Origin: Protopterus annectens
Taxonomy: Eukaryota > Chordata > Ceratodontiformes > Protopteridae
Assembly (NCBI RefSeq): GCF_019279795.1
Contig: NC_056748.1
Coordinates: 611,063,070-611,127,069 of the forward strand
Length of the DNA: 64,000 bases
Direction: 5' to 3'
Shown here: positions 11,043 to 24,611 of the stretch, piece by piece
Position numbering within the stretch: the first letter of the stretch is position 1
How the letters are laid out: every line of letters starts with the position of its first letter
Translations under genes and position numbers: made by a program
Notes under the pieces: model-generated
Databases searched by the model: none
What the model was told of the DNA's origin: nothing
The model's input: the letters and a program-made list of their open reading frames with translations, nothing else

Positions 11043-11950
11043 GACACTGACACCACTGACATGTTTGTGTCACACACATGTGACACCCAATGGGGATTGG
11101 ATATTATCACCGTATATGTGTGTCACCTGATTACATTGCTCATACTCCATGTGGATGCTGTCTTGATGTGGGCATGTCTGTTTGCCTGTACTGGTGTTCT
11201 TACCTATCAGCACATGCCTGGATGTGTCCACATTAATGCTGTTGACTTTGATGCTGTGTATATGTCACATATAAACACATGCACTGCCTTAACGGACATG
11301 ATCTGTGACAATGCAGACATGCACACAGAAGCCTTTACATGCATGTGTTTTGCCATATACATCTACATGGCACTGTACAGCAGTTCAACATCCTGCCACA
11401 TATCGCCTGTGTTGCACATGTGATACACATGAGACACTTGCTAGCCTGATGGTATTTGCAGGGATGGTTATCAACTATAGCATGTACGGCCAAGGTCATT
11501 TAGTAGTATGTATGCCCTGGGCCATGTATAAGCCTAGGATGTAAGGTTACCTAGCTATAGCCGACAGCCGTGTTTCCTGCGCCAGGTGAAGCAGTGCCAC
11601 ATAACTGATCCACACGGTTAATGATACATCTACCATGCGGTCATCACACCATGTCTAACAGAGGTGAAATGTGCAGCTTTGCTGGACAGGGTTGCATAGT
11701 ATGGCAGGAGTATGTAATGTGTATGGCACAAGGATCTGTCCAGCATGTGGTGATTCTTGTACTAGGAAGGTGGATGTCCATGATGAATGTATTTCAGATC
11801 AGGATATCACCTTTAACTTACCTTTTTTAAACAAAACCAGCCTTCCAGCATAAGCTATCAATACAATCCCCACTAGGCAGTCCTAGAATCCCTGTTTCTG
11901 TCACAGTTATTGGGAAGACTGAACTTAGCAGTACATGTAACATAAATCTC
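11043..11950. other. Non-coding flank between Harbinger gene and LINE
   Basis: Background is TG/CA rich as on the left, with no gene seen. The composition shifts to A/C-rich from about 12,050, where the LINE leader is taken to start. Confidence 0.4.
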
Positions 11951-12342
11951 CCACAAAAGGTGATACTCACCAAGGGAAACTATTTAGTGCACAGTCTCAC
12001 TGAATAACAGATTGGCTCATGGCACTCCACTTTGTAGCTCATCTTGCTCCGTTTGCCCTATGGGCTCACTCTGCTCCCCTACCCTGCCCCCAAATTCCAC
12101 TCACCCCAGTACCTCTACATTTATAGACACTACACCACACCTACTACCTCATTAACATATCCCCACACACCATACACAATTACAGACACATAACCACACC
12201 CACACTTCCTACAATACAGCTCCACTCCCACCTATAGTTAGCCTACCCTCTTCCTTTCCCCATTTAAGCTGCAACACTACACATAAAAAATAAATAAATA
12301 AATAAAATAATAAAAAAAGGTAAGAAAATTAAACCCATCCTA

Positions 12343-15300
12343 GTGTGCCTTCTTCCTATCCTTACTATACTAACATACATAACATCCATTCATCCCACAA
12401 TACCATTATATAACACTAACTACCATGTTACATACACGTACATTAACCCAAGCATACACACACACTTCCCCATTACTGCTACACTATTTAAGGACAACAC
12501 ATTGCTACACATAAATAAAACTCTATTGACAACCACCCACACCAGAAAATCATCATATAAATACCACACACAAACACACAATATTAAACACATATTACTC
12601 ATCACAAAAAAACTTCTCATAGCAGGAGACATCTACCCAAATCCAGGACCTAACAATTACCCACTCACACCCAAGCAAAGTTCAGACTTACTAATCATTA
12701 ATTTAAATATCAGGAGTATAACTAACAAACTTCCTGATATACAAGCATTTATAACCCACTACTCCCCCGACATAATTACCATCACCGAGACCTGGTTAAA
12801 ACCTAACATCCAGAGTGAAGAAATTCTACCACCAGGACATAACATACTAAGGCAAGACAGAAAACATAAGAAGGGTGGTGGAGTAGCAATACTCTTCAAA
12901 ATCTCACTAGACATAAAACCCCTTCAATTCCCAACCCCCACATTTCAGAATGCCGAAACCTTAGTCGCAACTCTTATTATAAATAAAACTAAAACAATCA
13001 ACATTATCTGTTGTTACATACCCCCAGGCAACAACTCCCCCACCACTGAAGAAATTCTACAATGGATTTCAACCAAACTGCCCAACGAATCCATTCTCTT
13101 AGGTGACCTAAATACCGACTGGTTAGCCTGTAACTCCAACAATCCCATTAACCATATCAATCTCTATGGCTTTGCCCAACTCATTCAATATCCCACTAGA
13201 GTGGACAAGAAATCCCACAAACAGTCAATCTTAGACTGGACACTTGTAAACTACCCAAAACACAACTATCACACAGGATGTCTACCAGACACCCTGAGTG
13301 ATCATCACCCCACATTCCTTCTCCGTAAACACTCCAACCTTTCCAACCCTATCACCTATAGACAAGTCAGAGATGACAGGAAACTAAATTTACAAGATCT
13401 TAACTATATCCTAAAATACTGTAACTGGAACCCACTACTTACACTACAACTAGACCAAGCCATTGACTACTTCAATAGCACCTTCTCTAACATCCTCAAC
13501 TCTATTGCACCACTTAGAAAGATTAGAGTCAAGGCAAACTACACCCCAATGGCTAAGCAGGGACACAAGAGCCCTACTTAAAGCCAGAGATAGAGCATAG
13601 AAAGCCTGGAAAAGAGATAACACAAACTTATCCAAACAAAACTACCAGAAACTAAGGAATCAGGCAACAAGACAAACCAAACTTGATAAACAAAAGTTCT
13701 TCCTCAATAGTCAAACCAAACACACTAACAACCCACAAAAGTTCTGGCATTCTATTAACTCCTTACTTAACCCAGGCAAAACATCAATGCCATCTCCCAC
13801 CACCAACGATGACACCACAAACATTGCCTCCCAATTTAACAAATACTTCACAGAATCCATTCTATCACTTTCCTCTCAAATCTCCCAAACCCACCTCTCA
13901 AATACCCCTACCCAACCACTAAAGAACATCACCTCTTTAACCCTCTCACCTATCCCTACTACCACAATTAAAAAACTCCTTCAGAAACTCAAACCTACAA
14001 CCCTTGCTGCAGACAACTTACCAACCAACTATCTAAAAATTGCAGCTGATTCTCTATCATATCCAGTATCCAGCCTTATAAACCGCTCCATACAAGAAGC
14101 CTACATCCCAAAGCTATGGAAAGTATCAGTCATAATCCCTCTTCATAAAGGAGGAAGCTCCTACGAATTCTCTAACTACCACCCCATAGCTATCCTACCC
14201 CCTTATCCAAAATACTTGAGAGGTGTATTCACTCCCAAGTTATGCAATTTCTAAACTCTAACCACCTCCTCTCTCCCACAAAACATGTGTTCAGACAGCA
14301 CCATAGCACTACAACCGCCCTTCTGTCCTTCACAAATACAGTTAACCTACACAGAAACAATAACAAATTTGTATCAGCAATTTTCCTAGACCTGTCCAAG
14401 GCATTCGACATGGTGTCACACTCCATGCTACTAGAATCCATGCCCTCCCTATCCTTTGCCCCTTCAACTTTAGCATGGTTCAAATGCTACTTGTCAGACA
14501 GACAACAATCTGTCCAGTGGAAAAAACACTCTATCTCCCCTACTCCCAACCACAACAGGAGTGCCTCAGGGATCAATATTAGGCCCCCCTACTCTTCTCC
14601 ATATTTACTAACAGCCTACATACCACCACCCAACATGCTTCACTCATTCAATATGCAGATGATTCAACTCTCATCTGTTCCACACCATCCCTCCTTACCC
14701 TTCAAAAACTCACTCAGGAATCCTTCACTTCAGTAGAAAACTGGATCACCCATATCCAGCTCATTCTAAATCCCAACAAGACCAAAGTACTCATATTTGC
14801 CCCCAACAAATCCAAATGTAACCATCACCCTTTCACAATCACATCCAAGAATGGGACTAACATCACTCCAACTGACCACACTAAACTTCTTGGTGTAGAA
14901 ATTGACAACAAACTACTGTCTGGTGTCCACATCTCACAAACAATCAAAAAGGTCCACAAAAAATGGGCACACTTTATAGACACAAAAAAATTCTAACTGA
15001 TCAGGCATGAATTACTCTTGCCCAAACTCACCTGCTATCCACCCTTATGTTTGCCGCACCTATCCTTACCCTGACAAGAAAACATGACATTGGACTACTT
15101 CAGTCTTGCTACAATAAAATTGCCAGATTTGCTAATAACTCCAGCTACAGGACCCACCACTGTCAGGTACTACATCAACTGAAATGGCTAGAACTTACAC
15201 AACTATTGAACTACCACCAATTAACACTTGCCTACAAGATCTTGAACTACCCTGACAAAACCCCATCTATTAACCAACTACTAACCAAGTACATCTCAAA

Positions 15301-15505
15301 TCGCCCCCTACGCTCTTCAGAAAAAACACTCCTTTGGATCTCCAAAGCCAATAACACTGCAGGAAAGGCCCTGTTCTCCCACAACATAGCTAGAAACTGG
15401 AACAACCTCCCCACTTCTTTAACCTCTGCTCCTTCGCTCACCACATTCAAAAATTCTCTCAAAGAGCACCTAATGAATAAATGGTTATGCCCCTGCATCA
15501 CATAA
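12343..15505 (+). pseudogene. LINE ORF2: endonuclease / reverse transcriptase with 2A-like leader
   Basis: The first 412 codons (12,343-13,581) are open. Residues 95-103 read GDIYPNPGP, and the endonuclease follows: LNIRSI near 121, TETW at 148-151, GGGVAILF, LLGDLNTDW, and SDHHPTF. The frame then breaks repeatedly. The RT fingers segment (WKVSVIIPLHKGG) lies in 13,787-14,205. Motif A (FLDLSKAFD) lies near 14,385-14,410. The GVPQGSILGP block near 14,558 and YADDSTL near 14,650 are in other frames. The C-terminal domain (IARNWNNLPTSL) ends with a stop at 15,505. The product would nick target DNA and copy its own RNA. About four or five frame breaks make it inactive. Confidence 0.85.
12625..12651 (+). 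other. 2A-like motif (GDIYPNPGP) upstream of LINE endonuclease
   Basis: Residues 95-103 of the LINE ORF follow a hydrophobic LLIA and match the 2A consensus D-V/I-E-x-N-P-G-P except that E is Y. NPGP-containing 2A-like peptides are known at the N-termini of several APE-type LINEs. The E to Y change may reduce or abolish ribosome skipping. Confidence 0.55.
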
Positions 15506-15904
15506 CAATCCACATTTTCATTTTATATGCTGCAAGCATCAGGAATTTAATGCAAATCTAGAATTGTAATAAGTTGTTTCTCTACGTCCTCTTTCAAGAC
15601 TTGTTATTATGTTATTTCAGTATAATACCTCAGTCTCTTACTCTGTAATGTATAACGTATAACTAAGTATGTTGTTTCTCTATGCTCTCCTTTTGACTTA
15701 ATGAATCAAGACAATACCTCAGTATATTGTAATGTTTTGCTGCTCTCCTTTTAAATCTATGTATCCTTTATGCAATATGTAACTGTTTTATCATGTCAAT
15801 TTTTATGATAACTCAATACAGCTTTTCTCCCCAGGCCTCCGCTGTAAATGGACATGTGTCCAGTCGGACTATCCCGGCTAACAAATGTAAAATAAAATAA
15901 AATA

Positions 15905-17090
15905 AGTAAAGGATATGTACGTGTAGCATGTCCAACATCACAGTGTTGAACATGTCTTTATGCAGGGTAGGCATCATGCTACATAGTGGAGATGAGGATT
16001 GTGAAGGCTGGTGTCGGCCATCCAAACATGGCCAATACCCCTTAAAGGTGATATGTGATCTGATATTGGTCACTTGAGTGATGAGTATGGCTGTACAATG
16101 ATCTCCATGTTCATGGATGGCACCCTGTCATGACTAGGGTTGCCTCTTATGACTACCTAATAGGCTTGGTGACTTAACTAGCTCAGGGAGGTAAACTGCA
16201 CAGCAGCATCCCTTACACACAGTGTCCATTATGTTGACCGCTGCCTAGGTGGTAGTTTATGGGTACAGGGTTATTAACCTAGCGGTGACAATGCAATATG
16301 CAGCTGTCAGATTGTGCACAAATGTCACACACCTCACCCACAAAGCCCCTTCTGTATGTTGTCCACAACACTGAGTCAGCTATTGCTCCTAGGTCATAAC
16401 CATTCACATACTTACATAGGTAGATGCCTCCCATTTGTCTGTGTGGTATGGGCTGCAATGAGGGGGAGTACAACACATTAACCCTGTTTTACTGTAGCTG
16501 GCACTGGTGTGATATGCACATATTACTCAGACACCTTTTGTAGTGTTGGTTCTGTCAACAGCCCACTGGCAGAATGCTCCTGTGACATACAAATGTACAT
16601 CTAGTATACTGAGTGTAGGTGGAACACAGTATGGGTGATGATGTCCTATGACCTGTCACAGGTATGATATGCAGTGTGAAATCATCTGTACTGTCATCTA
16701 TATATGTACTGCTAACAACATATACATTGATTAAGGTTCATGGACTTTCAGACCAGACTCAGCAGGGTAGTAGCGCAGTGCCTCCCATTATGAGGGGTGT
16801 CTTCACTTTGTGGGTTGTGATAACTGTTGGTGTGCACCATTCAGTGTTTTCACAGACTGACATGAAGCTATGTTTTACATAATGTGTATGTGTAGAGCAA
16901 ACTGTTTTGCCATATGTGTATGATACAACCAGGGATGTGAACAGGTCCCATGCAGCCTGAGTGCACCTTGTACCATCATAGTTATGGTTACAGGGGTTCT
17001 GTAGTGTACATGGATATGTGATTGTGTACCTGTTGGGGGGCAGTGTGTTTATGTTATCCAACACCCTATCTGTATTGCTTATTCATGCTC
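15905..17090. other. Non-coding TG/CA-rich background
   Basis: No gene or repeat I can name. The composition resembles 4.4-7.5 kb, as if the LINE at 12-15.9 kb had inserted into one continuous tract. Confidence 0.4.
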
Positions 17091-17268
17091 AGCACTTGTT
17101 CAGAACATGTAAGCACTACATGAGCTACTAATTACTATAGCACTCAATTCTCCTCATTACCTACAGGTAAACACTGTTTGTACTTACATTTCCCGCTTGC
17201 TTAGAGTAAAACAGCTCTTGTACACACTTTCCTCACATATCTAGTGGGAAATAGTTAAATATTCAGGC

Positions 17269-18246
17269 ATGTCCAAGTGTCAATTCTCAGTGTTATCGCC
17301 TGTCTATATGATGAATATGGGCATCATGAGGCAATATAGAAATTGTCTCATGTACACAGTCAATACTCCCCTCCTAACATACAACACTACATCCTGTGGG
17401 AGATGCACATATCTATCCATGCTGGAGGTAAAGCTCTCTCCAACCCAGACTGAACCTGACAATCGTGGGGATGTTAAACGTTTGCACCACACCACACTCA
17501 TCACATAGTCTCACTAGATCTCCACCACCACAGGCGACACATAGTAAGACTACAACATTTACGGAGCCTCTCAATACTACTCTGTCTAGGCAACAGAGAA
17601 CCCGAAAGCAGAAACACAGGCAGCCCCCATCCCCCAACAGAACACCAATTACTTATAGCCCACAGACTCAGTGTGCCCATCAACCACAGCCAATAGGGCG
17701 ATATAACGTACCCAACACACTAGTCATAGGTGACTCTATAGGCGGTCACACTGATGTCCCACTCAGAAGGCTACACAAGGTGATAGTTACTGTCAGCTGC
17801 CTGTCGGGTAACAGGATCTGCAACATAACCTATGCACTCAGGTCACTCCACAACAGGTACAATATGACTGTGTCATTTTCCATGTTAGTGTAAATGCCCT
17901 GAGATGTACCTTCCTGGATTACATGTAAAGAGACATGGAATAGCTCTCCGATCTTGTTGCCCAGGCAGGTATCGCCCTAGCCCTGAGTAGCATTCTGCCA
18001 TCGTCCAGACTGATAACGCAGTACAAGGACAAAATGATTTACTTCAACAATTGGCTATGCTTCTGGTGTCATTCCAAGGGTATCCAGTATCTGTCTGCTT
18101 TGAATGACATGGTTGACAGAACACAATGCTTTGGCACAGATGGCCTGCACCTGTTGGCCATGGGATTCCGGATAACGGCTAAGGCTCTTGCTGCTCCTAT
18201 AGTGCCTGTTTTAGGCATGGTTCAAATAACATATTCACCACCATAA
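17269..18246 (+). pseudogene. CR1-B ORF1 remnant (zinc-finger-like plus SGNH esterase)
   Basis: It starts MSKCQFSVLSPVYMMNMGIM, like CR1-A ORF1 (MSKGQLSVSSLVQLVNLGIL). Only the second CxxC of the N-terminal cysteine cluster is kept (CGRC). The esterase core survives in pieces: NTLVIGDSI in 17,465-17,893 and DGLHLLAMGFRITAKAL in 18,034-18,246. At least two frame changes and several stops separate the pieces. Confidence 0.75.
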
Positions 18247-18259
18247 CAGGAACAGGCAA

Positions 18260-21093
18260 GCAAAACCTGAGGGTAATGCTACTCAGTGCCTGACGTCTTC
18301 ATCTCAAACGCACTCACCCAAGGCACTCCTTGTAATGGACCACTTTGATATCTGTGCAGTGACTGGGACCTGCTTCTAGGCTCCTGAGAGCACCCCTGCA
18401 CTACCAGGCTATTACTCATACCACACCTTTCAGTCATGTAACCAGGACCAGAACACCCACGGCGGAGGTGTGTCCATATTTCCTAAGGATATCCACACCT
18501 CCAGGCTGGTTGCTTAGCACGATGCATCAGAGGTTATCCAAGTGCAACTAACTCTGGCCATAACTGCTACACAAATTGTAGCTTGCTACAGATCCCCCAC
18601 CATACCCCATGGTTAATGGTCCTCACTTCTTGGTGTACTGGAAAGTAGGGTTCAAACAGACACACTACTGATGTGCGACTGACACTACCCCACCATTAAC
18701 TGGGATACTTAATAATGTAGCGACACATTAGCCCAACGCTTTCTGGAATTCATAACCTCTAATCACCTGGATCAGCCTATCCACACCACCACCAGGGCCA
18801 ACAATATCCTAGACCTGGTCATTACCAACATGTGTGGCTGGTGTTCCACACCTGGGGTTATCTCCTCGCTGGTCAGATCCGAACGTAAGCTAATCACCCT
18901 TGTCATCCACATCCCGGCACCACACCCTTTACGGAAAGCACAGTACAATATTTCTACAAAGCCAAATTCAGGCTTCTTACAGTAGTAAACGTCATGACAT
19001 CCAGGCAGATGGACAGTACAGTTACAACCACTGACTCATACACAACTGCACTTAATTAGCACTTACATGACTGCATGGATCATGCTATCCCAAACAGAAC
19101 CGTGATGGTACCCACCAGAAAACGGAGGCCACTCTGGTGGTCCACTGCCATGGACATAATGTACAACAGGAGGAGGAGACTGTTGCAAAGTAGAGTATAA
19201 TCCCATAAGTGGAGGAGCTCACTGGTCAGCCTCAGTAAGAATCTGAGATCCCTTATCACATCCTCCAAAGCTAGCTATGTAAACATAACCACGACTAATT
19301 CCAAGGACTACCACAAAGCGTTCTAGAGGTATGTCACTACTCTTGATGGCGATACCCACATCTGCTCTGACATACAGCAGTAAGGCACAAACATTACAGA
19401 ACAGACTGATATTGGCAACATCCTGGCAGACAGGTTCAGTGCTAAATGTACACCCCTCTCACACCCTAAAGAGCCCATATCTATACAGAAATGATGCAGA
19501 GTCCCTGCGATCACAACTACGCAGTTCAAAGCTGCACTCTCTAAAGCCAGGAACATAGCATCCATGTGACCGTACAACATCCCAGGCTGCAATTTCCACG
19601 AACTTCAGAACTAAATGGCTCCCCACTTGGGCACCATATTCACTAATAGCCTTGCATCAGGCATTGTGGCCCCTGAATGGCACACAGCAACAGTTATCAC
19701 ACTCCACAAAGATGGTGCTACAATGGACCAGGGGAACTATTGCCCTATATGCCTGACTAGACTGTTCTGCAAGGTTATGGAGCACATCTTCATGGCTCTC
19801 ATTCACAGAGACATTGGTGGCCTCCAAACCTTTGATCCCACCCAGTTTGGATTTGTTAGGGCCAGACCATGCCTCCTAAACCTGGTGGAATCCTTTGAGA
19901 CAGTTACCAAGGCAGTAGATGAGGGTAAGGAGGTCCACACAGTCTACCTTGACCTCTCAAAGGCTTTCAACACCGTTCCCCATTCTGGTATTGTCAACAT
20001 ACACATCCACCTGCGCATTAATCCCTACATCACGAGATGTTATGCAAAGTGGCTCACAGACGAGCCCACATAGTGAGGGTAGCATACCCTAGGTTCTACT
20101 GTAAATCAGTTACAATTGACATTCCCCAGGCCTCGGCCATTGGGCCCCTCATGTTCGGTATATGCTTCTCTGAGGTACAGGCTAGCACAGGAGGACTTAC
20201 CCTGAAAAGGTCTGCAGACGACTGCAAACTAGGGGCCATGATTAATTCCCCAGCTGATACAGACACCCTCCATAAGGGTGTCACTGGAACGGATACCTGG
20301 TGTCAATAACATGGCCTGAAGCTGCATGCCACAAGCTGCATAGACATCCCCTTTGGATTACACCAATCACCTGCAGACTATCACATAGGTGGTAGTCCCC
20401 TACATACATAAAACGTAATAAGGGATCTTAGAACCCAAGTAGATAGCATTCACTCCTTTGATAACCATATTGCCAAGGTGGTGTGGATACCCTTCTATGT
20501 GGCCCCCCAATCTCTAATGGGTTTGTAGCCAGAACAAAGGCAGCCATTGTGCCTCTCTACTCATGACTTATGAAACACATTAAAGGGTACAACACCCCAT
20601 TTGGGATGTACCTTATGAGACAACAGCAACGGCTTTAAATACCACGACATTACCACACCAAGAGGAATACTGACCTCCAAAGGATGACGTATGCAGCCCA
20701 ACTACAGAAACCCCAACTGTACTCGTTTGCATACCGCATACTCAGAGGTGATCTCTGCTGAACATACAAGGCCCATGTCCAAAACAGTATTGATGGATAT
20801 GCTTCACATAAGCAAAAGCCCCTGAAAGCCACATGCTCCGGGATATGTACCTAAATGCAACGATGACTAGCATGTGCTGGAGGGATACATTCCTGACCCG
20901 GACACTCACCATGCTTTGGAACATGATTCCGATGTACATCAGGCAGGGACCCTCACTAGCACTCTTCAAGAGATACCTCAATGGGTGGATGAGAGACAGA
21001 CATGTACACCAGGGATCACTGCAGTGGCTCTGCTGTACAGAGGTGCAGGAAATGAATGGCTCTGCTGTTCACAGGCACAGGACACTAACCTAG
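18260..21093 (+). pseudogene. CR1-B ORF2 remnant (endonuclease and reverse transcriptase)
   Basis: Endonuclease traces lie at about 18.3-18.9 kb. The RT part 19,615-20,073 reads WHTATVITLHKDGATMDQGN and YLDLSKAFNTVPH. The second catalytic segment reads SADDCKLG near 20,215. The C-terminal CR1 domain (CWRDTFL, then LNGWMRDRH) lies at 20.87-21.08 kb. There are many internal stops and frame changes. The AFD of motif A reads AFN. Confidence 0.8.
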
Positions 21094-21172
21094 GGAGGTG
21101 TCGCAAGTGAAAACACTGTAGCTAGGCTTATGAATGGCCTTGGCCAGACAGCATAGTACCTATGAAGCTATT

Positions 21173-22791
21173 ACATGTCCTTTGTGCATGGATAATTGAC
21201 TAGCTCTTCCATTTCAATTAGCTATCATGCTGATACACTGTCTGGTGACTACAAGTCATATGTATCCTGTTATTGTGTATTGTACATACAAATAGATATA
21301 CCTGATGTTTGCATAACATAACAGTAATGCTATGTAAAATGTTAGACATATCTACCTACAATACTGTACATTTCACATTTTTTCCACAATATCCCACAAT
21401 GCAAATCATAATTGCACAGCAGGACCACCATAGACATGTTATTCTCAGTTATACACCCATACATATGCCTACTGTTACAGTATATCAACATATACTATCC
21501 CCTGTTATGGCACATACTTGTTGGACCAACCCTGCCACTGACAGCGGCTGGAGTGGAATTGTTGTGTTCAAAGTCCTTATATAGCATCCCTTGTGGTGTA
21601 TGAGGTATTTACCTTGTTGCCTACAGCAGTATACACAATTTCTACGAGCGTTACTATGCTCAACAATACATCACTACATAATACCCTTTCCCACTATATG
21701 CATTGCATACACTTTAATTATTACAGAACAGGTACTACATACACTGACATACTGAGTGTTCTACATACCTTATTAGTATCCCGAGTTGACGGTAATATAA
21801 GTCCTATTCATTTTCTGTTGTAACGTTTTTCTGGTATGTACATACGGTTTGAATGTATGACAAGCCATCCTTTTATACTTAGATATCAGTAACATGTGGT
21901 ATCCTACGATAATCCAAGGAGGAAGAAAGAAGAACCAATGACACAAAAACCAAATAGCGTAATACAATTTAATCACCGCTTTCGTCAGGAGACGTGGTAT
22001 CCTGCCATCAATTGGTGTTCCGGAGTAGATGATTACATGCACACCAGCTGTGCAGCTACTCCATTAGCCAATGACATGGCAACAGTGAGGTATAATTGAA
22101 TACTCCACTTGGGTGTTATCCCTTTGCCCTACCTTCGAGGAAGATGGCCTGGATGTGTTGTTTGTGATAATTGCAACAGCTATATGGAGGCACACAGAGA
22201 TATATTAACTTCATGGCCCCCGTGGATTGTGTGTAATGGCTAGAGGATGTAGTTCTACATGTGAGTCTAGCTGTTATATCATCCGTCTGATACGGGATTA
22301 TTGCAACCAAACCCTGTAACATCGGCGTCTGTTCCATTGTACAATAGCAACAATTTCACATAGGGCCATTATAGTGTGTCTCTGACAAGGTATGTTAAGG
22401 CTTCTGCAGATGTCATAGATTGAGTGGATGTTTGTGATGTTATTAAAGTCTGTATTGCAATTGTTTCGGGTGGGGGAGATGTAGGTGGGTGTACATAGCA
22501 GATGCAGGTGTGTAGGAACTGCATTTATACATATTCAATATGTGTGTGAGGGCTCCTTCCCTATTTGAAGACCTATCCTTTAGTAGACTAATACTATGGT
22601 AATTGCAGGCTGATTCATTAAGCCATTGTTAATTGGTTCCTGTATAGCATGCAGGTGATGTTGGTCCTTCAGTCCCTTCAGAAATACATTGGTATGTAGT
22701 GAAATGTTGCTACATGAGAGCTGTCTCGTATATTTCTGTCACAGATATTTGCACTCATTGGAGTTGTGTTGGTGACTGAACCTCTTTGGCT
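21173..22791. other. Non-coding, AT-richer stretch
   Basis: No gene, transposon end or tandem repeat recognised. Confidence 0.4.
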
Positions 22792-23131
22792 TGGGTTGCC
22801 ACCTTTTCAAATGGCCATAGTGGGACATTTGCAGGACACACATCAGATTTTAGAGGCCGACACATACCCACAGTCAGTACAAAGTATAGAACCTTACATA
22901 TATGCCTATATAAAGCTTATATTCTTGTAGCAGTTTACTTGCTTATCCTGTTTCTTGTTACATGTAGGTATTTTAGATACAGATGACTATTTTATGCAAC
23001 AATTACATTAAATATGGAACATGCCAAATGTCTCGAGATGGTAGGACATTAGTATTTGTATTCATTTTGGTCAGAACAATACCGCACATAGAGGGACTGC
23101 CCCTCGCAAGGTGGGACAGGTGGTAACCCTA
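22792..23131 (+). mobile_element. 340-bp non-autonomous DNA transposon (MITE), copy 1
   Basis: It starts TGGGTTGCCACC and ends GGTGGTAACCCTA, imperfect terminal inverted repeats. The 9-bp string TCTTTGGCT sits directly before (22,783-22,791) and directly after it (23,132-23,140), a likely target-site duplication (8 or 9 bp). The whole element aligns with the reverse complement of 43,893-44,231, including CTTTTCAAATG, TGGGACATTTG and GGGACTGCCCCTCGCAA. The 8-9 bp duplication fits hAT, P or Mutator-like families. I cannot choose among them. Confidence 0.8.
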
Positions 23132-23140
23132 TCTTTGGCT

Positions 23141-23959
23141 CATGTCCCTAGCACATATTTGTAATAGTGTATAGACATATATATACTCTCCATATCCTTT
23201 GTTCATAACATTCGGTCGTGGCGGAATGTGTGATTGCTATGGTCCATGTTATGCACATATTTGAAGACTTCAACCGCTGTATACGGCATACCCATGGATT
23301 CAGGAACACACACACTTCCAACGACCACATTACCGTTCCCAGACTCCCAAATCCCACCATACCGAACACTCAAACTCTCGCAACAGTCAAACTCCAGGAA
23401 CTAACACAAACACAGAACACACACACGCACACACAGACACACTGCTACCCATCACATCCAAACAAACCATCCTACACTATGTATAGCCAGGTGGCCATGC
23501 CCCCCATACACCCCCCATGTGGGTGACTGCACCCCCCACACCACACCTACTTTAATAATCTACCTCCGAGCTAGCAAAGACAGACACACATAGCAAACCC
23601 ACACACACACATTACAGTCCCCCGGAAAAACACACCACACTCAGAACACAGACTTACACACACTACAGCAATCAGAAACACACTTACACACAGTACCTAC
23701 CTGAACTGCAGCACCAGAAGCACTAACTAAATGTCCCCTAACATTGTGATAACAGTACTCACTGTTCTGGTGTTCCGGTACTGTGGCCTTTCGGTCTTTA
23801 ATCCTCGTGATTACACGCGTCGGTATGTAAAGCATTCAGTATTTGGTAGTATCCTATTTATATGTACATCCATGGTTGTATAGATGTTGTTAACCTATCT
23901 ATATATTTGCATATATATGTATATCCATATATATCAACATATATCTCTCTATCACCCTT

Positions 23960-24004
<45 letters not shown>

Positions 24005-24094
24005 AGAGAATACACCTTTCTTGGGGTACATGGCGGTGTATACTATTTTCTGAACTCCGCCCTTTTGTGTTTTAACCTGTCACAATACACACCT
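23141..24094. other. Non-coding, CA-rich with CT/TA microsatellite
   Basis: Scattered CACACA sequence (23,400-23,700) and a CT then TA tract at 23,959-24,001. No gene seen. Confidence 0.5.
23959..24001. repeat. (CT)n/(TA)n microsatellite
   Basis: A short CT run followed by about 15 TA dinucleotides. Confidence 0.95.
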
Positions 24095-24300
24095 GCCATT
24101 GGTACATCTCAGGTAGCTTAGTGGTAGGTTATTGAGAAGACTGTGTACATGGTTGCGTGTTCTACTCCTGGCAGTGGTCGTTTTACCTCTCAGAGCAGGC
24201 ACTATTAGTACAAGGGTAAATGACGCACATTTCAGCAGTTCTAGGCAGCTTTGCCTGTGATCTGCACGATGTTCAGCAAAGGTTAGACCTGTGCTGCACA
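24095..24300 (+). repeat. tRNA-derived SINE
   Basis: An A-box TAGCTTAGTGGTAGG at 24,114-24,128 and a B-box-like GTGTTCTACTCC at about 24,157-24,168 are spaced as in a tRNA promoter. A non-tRNA body follows. Confidence 0.55.
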
Positions 24301-24404
24301 TATCCATGTAGCCATGTTTAAATGCCGCTTACCGGCACTAACCGGTGCAAAAACCTGCTAACGTGTGCTTAAACGTGCTCTAATGACCTGCATCCAACAT
24401 CCAT

Positions 24405-24506
24405 TATTCGGGACATCAGAATTACGTTACAGCCCTTACAGGTTGTGGAACCGGGACCATGAACGAGACAGTCAGTGACTTTACCGCTGAGGCATCTGGG
24501 ATATGT
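24405..24506 (-). repeat. tRNA-derived SINE head, decayed
   Basis: The minus strand reads TGCCTCAGCGGTAAAGT (A-box-like, about 24,478-24,494) and GGTTCCACAACC (about 24,441-24,452). The layout resembles the SINE head at 2,888-2,966. Confidence 0.45.
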
Positions 24507-24611
24507 ACAATTGTTATGGTGTTTAGTATGTAGAGTGTACTACGGCTGTTCCTCCATACTGCAAACAAATGTGTAACTCAGTTGGTATACATATGGATGA
24601 TACCTGTTAAT

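Larger units (their letters stand above)
11950..15904 (+). mobile_element. L2-like LINE (CR1/L2 superfamily), near full length, decayed
   Basis: The plus strand has an A/C-rich leader, an apurinic endonuclease domain, reverse transcriptase blocks, a C-terminal LINE domain and an (AAAATA)n-type tail at about 15,886-15,904. The sense strand is strikingly poor in G. The 5-prime end is uncertain (11,840-12,050). No target-site duplication was identified. Assignment to L2 rather than another CR1-superfamily clade rests on the single visible ORF with the NPGP motif and on the tail; it is moderately sure. Confidence 0.8.
17090..21172 (+). mobile_element. CR1 LINE, copy B, full-length-like but strongly decayed
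   Basis: The plus strand carries, in order, an ORF1 remnant (from ATG at about 17,269), endonuclease traces (18.3-18.9 kb), the RT region (19.6-20.3 kb), the C-terminal domain (to about 21.08 kb) and the CR1 3-prime end. That end includes GGCTTATGAATGGCC and TACCTATGAAG near 21,125-21,170. It corresponds along its whole length to CR1-A in the opposite orientation. Many stops and shifts indicate an old insertion. The 5-prime end is approximate. Confidence 0.85.
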
